Under the pieces are notes generated by a model. That model had not been told where the DNA came from. It did not search any database and worked only from the letters and a program-made list of their open reading frames with translations. A stretch of DNA of 16,812 nucleotides from the NCBI GenBank assembly GCA_018822065.1, contig JAHJKV010000107.1, forward strand, positions 1 through 16,812. The letters run 5' to 3'. Shown here one piece after another: positions 13,146 to 16,812 of this stretch. The position numbers and the translations under genes are program-made. Within the stretch, counting starts at the first letter, position 1. Every line of letters begins with the position of its first letter. The DNA is from Pseudomonadota bacterium (GTDB lineage: Bacteria > Desulfobacterota > Desulfovibrionia > Desulfovibrionales > Desulfovibrionaceae).

Positions 13146-15002
13146 TCAATGATCGGCAGGAGTATAATCGGCTACCAATTCTCGCAGCAGAGCACGGATG
13201 GCAGCCCCGTCGTAGCGATGTGCGGCCTCGGCAAGCTGCTCCACGGCAGCCTCAAGAACCTGTGCCCGCTCAGGCGTCCGGTCAGCCTCGAACTCCTTCA
13301 GGACCTTGATCTTCTCGTGCTCCGTGCGGACGATGCCCTCGCCGGCGGTGATCAGCTCTTCAAAAAGTTTCTCGCCCTCGCGCAACCCGGTGAAGATGAT
13401 CTGGATATCCCTGCCCGGCTCCTTGCCCGACAGACGAATCAGGTCCTCGGCCATGTTGGCTATTTTCACCGGGACACCCATGTCGAGGATGAAAATCTCA
13501 CCGCCAGCGCGGCCCATGGTCCCGGCCTGGAGGATGAGCTGGGACGCCTCGGAAATGGACATGAAATAGCGGGTCACTTCGGGATGGGTGACTGTCACGG
13601 GCCCACCCATTTCGATCTGACGCCGGAACAGGGGAACCACCGAACCGGAGGAGCCGACCACGTTGCCGAAGCGGACAGCCATAAACACCGTGGGGCTCCC
13701 GGCAAAGGCGTGCATGAGTTGTTCGGTGACCCGCTTGCTCGCGCCCATGACATTGGTCGGTCGAACGGCCTTGTCCGTGCTCACCAGCACGAACCGCTCC
13801 ACTCCATGGTCATGGGCGGTGTGCATGACGGTCCGGGTGCCCAGGATGTTGTTCGCCACCGCTTGCCAGGGGTTGCGCTCCAACATGGGCACATGCTTGT
13901 AAGCGGCGGCGTGAAAGACCACTGTCGGCTTGAACCGGCCAAAGGTGCGGTTCATGAGGTCTGCGTCGCTCACGTTGCCAAGAACGGCTTCGCAGTTGGT
14001 GAACTTGTGCTCCCAGATGAGCTCCATCTGGATTTGGTAGAGATTGTATTCACTGGCGTCCACCAGGATCAGCCGGGCCGGGGCATAGCGCACGATCTGG
14101 CGCACCAACTCGGAACCGATGGAACCACCGCAGCCCGTGACCAGCACGGTGCGGCCCGAAAGCAGTTCGCCGATACCGGCCTGGTCCAGCTCCACCTGAG
14201 AGCGTCCCAGAAGGTCCAGATAATTCACGTCGCGCAGCATTTTCAGCCCGACCTTGCCATCCATAATCTCGCCCATGGGGGGCAAGATCCGGTGTTCGGC
14301 CCCTGTCTTTTCACAGGCCGTCACGATCCGGCGCATCTCTTCGCCCGAAGCTTCGGACACGGCGATGAATATTTCGTCCACCTCATATTTTTTCACAAGG
14401 GCAGAGAGATCGGCCACGGTTCCGAGCACGGGTTTATTGTGCAGGGTGCGGCCACGCTTACCCGGGTTGTCATCAACAAATCCGGCCAGATGGTAGTTGA
14501 GCCGGTCATTGCTCATCAACTCGCGACAAATGAGCTCCCCGGCCCGGCCTGCGCCGACGATCAGCGCGATTTTGCGCTCGGAAGGCGGGACAGGAGCTCC
14601 GGTCAGGGAATAGACCGTGCGAATGGATATCCGCAATCCCGTCGTGGCAAACAGTGTCAACATCCAATCCATGAGAAAGACGGAACGCGGAAACCCGGTA
14701 AAATGGAAAACATAGGCCATGACCACTGCCAGGGTCAGGGACTGCAGGAGCGTCACCCGCAGGAGTCGGAAGGAATCGGCCAGGCTGGTGAAACGCCACA
14801 TGCCCTTGTACATGCCAAAGACAAAGAAGAACGCCGCCTTGACGGGCAGCACAAAGGGCAGGGCAGCGATGAGCTGGTCCTGATACAAGGGCGGGATGTC
14901 CAGGTCGAAACGCATAAGATAGGCGAGACAAAGAGATCCGGCAAAAATAGCCAGATCGGAAACGACCATGATATAGAATTTGACGTTCTTGAAATTGTAC
15001 AT
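13146..15002 (-). CDS. Membrane-bound NDP-sugar 4,6-dehydratase (WbpM/PglF/CapD type)
   Basis: This 618-residue protein has the layout of WbpM and PglF. Four N-terminal membrane helices (about 8-30, 44-65, 84-105, 108-127) are followed by a first Rossmann domain (VGAGRAGE, about 147) and then the catalytic SDR domain starting VTGCGGSIGSEL (about 287). FHAAAYKHVPMLE and VSTDKAVRPTNVMGASKR (about 407) are the family's active-site segments; the usual SDR Tyr is replaced by Met in MxxxK, as in WbpM. Such enzymes turn UDP-GlcNAc into a 4-keto-6-deoxy sugar at the inner membrane. It follows the aminotransferase by 24 bp, with AGGA 5 bases before the ATG. The product would suit the aminotransferase, giving a bacillosamine- or viosamine-type intermediate. 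The exact substrate is inferred. Confidence 0.93.
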   Translation of the reverse strand: MYNFKNVKFYIMVVSDLAIFAGSLCLAYLMRFDLDIPPLYQDQLIAALPFVLPVKAAFFFVFGMYKGMWRFTSLADSFRLLRVTLLQSLTLAVVMAYVFHFTGFPRSVFLMDWMLTLFATTGLRISIRTVYSLTGAPVPPSERKIALIVGAGRAGELICRELMSNDRLNYHLAGFVDDNPGKRGRTLHNKPVLGTVADLSALVKKYEVDEIFIAVSEASGEEMRRIVTACEKTGAEHRILPPMGEIMDGKVGLKMLRDVNYLDLLGRSQVELDQAGIGELLSGRTVLVTGCGGSIGSELVRQIVRYAPARLILVDASEYNLYQIQMELIWEHKFTNCEAVLGNVSDADLMNRTFGRFKPTVVFHAAAYKHVPMLERNPWQAVANNILGTRTVMHTAHDHGVERFVLVSTDKAVRPTNVMGASKRVTEQLMHAFAGSPTVFMAVRFGNVVGSSGSVVPLFRRQIEMGGPVTVTHPEVTRYFMSISEASQLILQAGTMGRAGGEIFILDMGVPVKIANMAEDLIRLSGKEPGRDIQIIFTGLREGEKLFEELITAGEGIVRTEHEKIKVLKEFEADRTPERAQVLEAAVEQLAEAAHRYDGAAIRALLRELVADYTPADH

Positions 15003-15026
15003 GGTTTCCTGCCCGATGAGGTCCGG

Positions 15027-16163
15027 TTAGGCTCGGGGCAAGCCCCTGATCACATCCGCCACCCGGTCCAGGTCCGAGTCGGCCATGGCGGTACCCGAAG
15101 GCAGGCACAACCCTCTGGCAAAGAGTTCCTCGCTCACGGCTCCGCCCCAGACCCGCGCGTCCTCAAACACCGGCTGCAGATGCATTGGCTTCCAGACCGG
15201 ACGGGATTCGATGTTCTCGGCCTCCAGGGCCAGACGAACTTGCTCAGGCGTGGCTCCAAAGGTGTCCGCGTCGATCTGGACCACCGTAAGCCAGCGGTTG
15301 TGCGTGCCATAAGCAGCCTCCGGCATGAAGGTGATGCCGGGCAGGTCCGAAAGCCGTTCCACATAGTCCTGAAAGATTTCCCGCCTGCGCCTGATCCGGT
15401 CCGGGAGCACTTCCAGCTGTCCCAAACCGATGGCGGCAGCAATGTTGGACAGGCGGTAGTTGTAGCCGATGGTGGTGTGCTCATAGTGCGGGGCATCGTC
15501 ACGGGCCTGCTGGGAGAGCCAGCGGGCCTGCTCGACCAGAGCCCGATGATCGGACGCCAGAACCCCGCCACCACCGGTGGTCAAAATCTTGTTGCCATTG
15601 AATGAATACACCGCTGCCCTGCCGCCATGGCCAGCATGACGATCTTTGTAGGTGGCTCCCAATGCCTCGGCCGCATCCACCACCACGGGGATGGCATAGG
15701 GGGCCGCGATGTCGTTGATGGCGTCATAGTCCGCGCACTGACCATAGAGGTCGGTGGGGATGATCGCCTTGGGGAGCGTGCCGCGCTTGGCCATATGGGC
15801 CAGGGCCTCGGCCAGGAGGTAAGGGTCCATGTTCCAGGAGGTCCGATCCGAGTCGATAAAGCCGAGTTTGGCACCCAGGAACGTGGCCGGGCTTACGGAA
15901 CCGATGAAGGTCAGGGAGGAGGCGAGCACGGTGTCGCCGGGTTCGATTTCGAGCAGGCGCAGGACCAGGTGCATGGCGGCGGTGCCGCTCTGCACGGCCA
16001 CGCAATGGGAAAAGCCCGTGATCTCGGCACACCGCTTCTCAAAGGCCGCCAACTGCGGCCCCATAGGCGATATATAGTTGACCGCAAAGGCCTCGTGGAT
16101 GTGATCGAGTTCGGTACCGCCCATGTGGGGCGGGGAAAGAAAGAGTCGCTCAGGCTTGCCCAT
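15027..16163 (-). CDS. DegT/DnrJ/EryC1/StrS sugar aminotransferase
   Basis: This 378-residue PLP aminotransferase acts on keto-sugar nucleotides. The lysine that binds PLP is Lys192 in SFNGNKILTTGGGG, a sequence close to that of PglE-type enzymes. VVVDAAEALGATY holds the Asp that contacts the pyridine nitrogen, and VQSGTAAMHLVLRLL is the phosphate-binding segment near the N-terminus. NYRLSNIAAAIGLGQLE is the conserved central helix. It probably adds an amino group to C4 of the 4-keto sugar from the downstream dehydratase, leading to cell-surface glycans or protein glycosylation. The start at ATG 16163 has GGGAG 5 bases upstream and overlaps the HAD gene by 14 bp, so the genes form one operon. 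Confidence 0.93.
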   Translation of the reverse strand: MGKPERLFLSPPHMGGTELDHIHEAFAVNYISPMGPQLAAFEKRCAEITGFSHCVAVQSGTAAMHLVLRLLEIEPGDTVLASSLTFIGSVSPATFLGAKLGFIDSDRTSWNMDPYLLAEALAHMAKRGTLPKAIIPTDLYGQCADYDAINDIAAPYAIPVVVDAAEALGATYKDRHAGHGGRAAVYSFNGNKILTTGGGGVLASDHRALVEQARWLSQQARDDAPHYEHTTIGYNYRLSNIAAAIGLGQLEVLPDRIRRRREIFQDYVERLSDLPGITFMPEAAYGTHNRWLTVVQIDADTFGATPEQVRLALEAENIESRPVWKPMHLQPVFEDARVWGGAVSEELFARGLCLPSGTAMADSDLDRVADVIRGLPRA

Positions 16164-16812
16164 GGTGCTCCCTGACGGGGTTGTCGCTGATCAGCTGTTG
16201 TAGTTCGGTCACCTGGTCGATGATCATGTCCGGTTCCTGGGCCAGACAGGCTGCCTCTTGGCCGTACCCATAGGACGCAAAGCAGATGTTCGCGCCGATG
16301 GCCCGGCCAAACCGGAGGTCCGACTCGCTGTCCCCTACCATGAGGACCCGCATCGGGTCGAGCCCTGGATAGAGCGGTGCAATCCGTTCGGTGAACATCT
16401 CCGGCTTCGGCTTCTTGGGCTGTCCCGGCTCGTCGCCCAGCACCAGCCCCGCCAACGGACCAAAGCCGTGTTCGTTAACGGAGCGCACCAGGGCCGGGGT
16501 TCCCTTGTTGCTGATAATGGCACAGGAAAGCCCCGCCTCCATCAAATGCCCGAGGGTTTCCAGGGCGCCGTCGTAAGGTCGAGTGAAGGGGTGGGCCTCG
16601 GCGTCATAGATCTCCCTCCAGCGGATTTTCCATTCCTCCACCTGAAGGTCGTCCAGCCCTGGGTGCAGAATTTTCAGATAATATTCCAACCCCCGGCCAT
16701 CGGCGATGGCCCGGCGTGCCTCGGTCTCATCCGGTTCGCTCAAACCGGCCTCGGCAAAGATTCTGCGGGTGGAGTGCAGGATGGAGGGGAAGGAATCCAC
16801 CAGGGTGCCGTC
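16150..16812 (-). CDS. HAD-family hydrolase (phosphoglycolate phosphatase-like), N-terminus cut by window end
   Basis: The frame runs to the last base of the window and the first visible residues are DGTLVDS, the middle of HAD motif I (DxDGTLxDS). The nucleophilic Asp and true start therefore lie outside; the GTG at 16800 is inside this motif and cannot be the start. Motif II is in CAIISNKG (Ser), the conserved Lys is in KKPKPEMF, and motif III is VGDSESDLRFGRAIGA. The helical cap between motifs I and II (about 70 residues) is of the C1 type found in phosphoglycolate phosphatase and beta-phosphoglucomutase. It lies first in the visible part of the sugar operon, so it may dephosphorylate a sugar phosphate there, but a housekeeping role is equally possible. 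Confidence 0.88.
   Translation of the reverse strand, partial: DGTLVDSFPSILHSTRRIFAEAGLSEPDETEARRAIADGRGLEYYLKILHPGLDDLQVEEWKIRWREIYDAEAHPFTRPYDGALETLGHLMEAGLSCAIISNKGTPALVRSVNEHGFGPLAGLVLGDEPGQPKKPKPEMFTERIAPLYPGLDPMRVLMVGDSESDLRFGRAIGANICFASYGYGQEAACLAQEPDMIIDQVTELQQLISDNPVREHHGQA

Noticed and set aside
13149..15605. Very long open frame on the plus strand opposite the sugar genes
   Set aside because: It is antisense to two clear enzymes, its translation is rich in His, Gln and Gly with no domain, and it arises from codon bias in GC-rich DNA.

Overview
The window is a GC-rich bacterial chromosome segment with tightly packed genes. It most resembles a sulfate-reducing Desulfobacterota of the Desulfovibrio/Pseudodesulfovibrio type. 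That is inferred from the TrpB2-type tryptophan synthase, the proteobacterial LonB-like protease, the LysM lipoprotein and the general protein style; no marker gene fixes the taxonomy.

Left part (1-4249). A glycoside hydrolase family 3 gene, cut by the window start, is followed by a small membrane protein and a strong hairpin terminator. Convergent to these, on the minus strand, a radical SAM gene lies upstream of a stand-alone trpB2. The gap between them holds what looks like a complete tryptophan attenuator: a 17-codon leader peptide with two Trp codons, alternative RNA hairpins and an intrinsic terminator ending in U6. This is the most interesting signal in the window.

Middle (4250-9548). 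An IS1202/ISNCY-type insertion sequence (about 4250-5614) sits between the divergent radical SAM gene and a LonB-like protease gene. Both IS ends carry two transposase-box-like repeats, and a perfect 38-bp palindrome follows the transposase stop. The Lon-like gene is followed by an unrecognised helical protein and a LysM lipoprotein closed by a terminator.

Middle-right (9549-12935). A two-TM potassium channel with an RCK domain is translationally coupled to a free-standing cyclic-nucleotide-binding protein; together they look like a split ligand-gated K+ channel. Next is an RlpA-type lipoprotein (DPBB plus SPOR) whose coding sequence contains a terminator-like hairpin. It overlaps, tail to tail, an HU/IHF gene that follows a HIT-family gene on the minus strand.

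Right part (12936-16812). A minus-strand surface-sugar operon reads HAD phosphatase (cut by the window end), DegT-type aminotransferase, then a WbpM/PglF-type membrane-bound NDP-sugar dehydratase. The last two fit consecutive steps toward a 4-amino-4,6-dideoxy sugar.

I saw no rRNA, tRNA or CRISPR array, and no gene-free stretch longer than 300 bases apart from the IS ends and flanks described.
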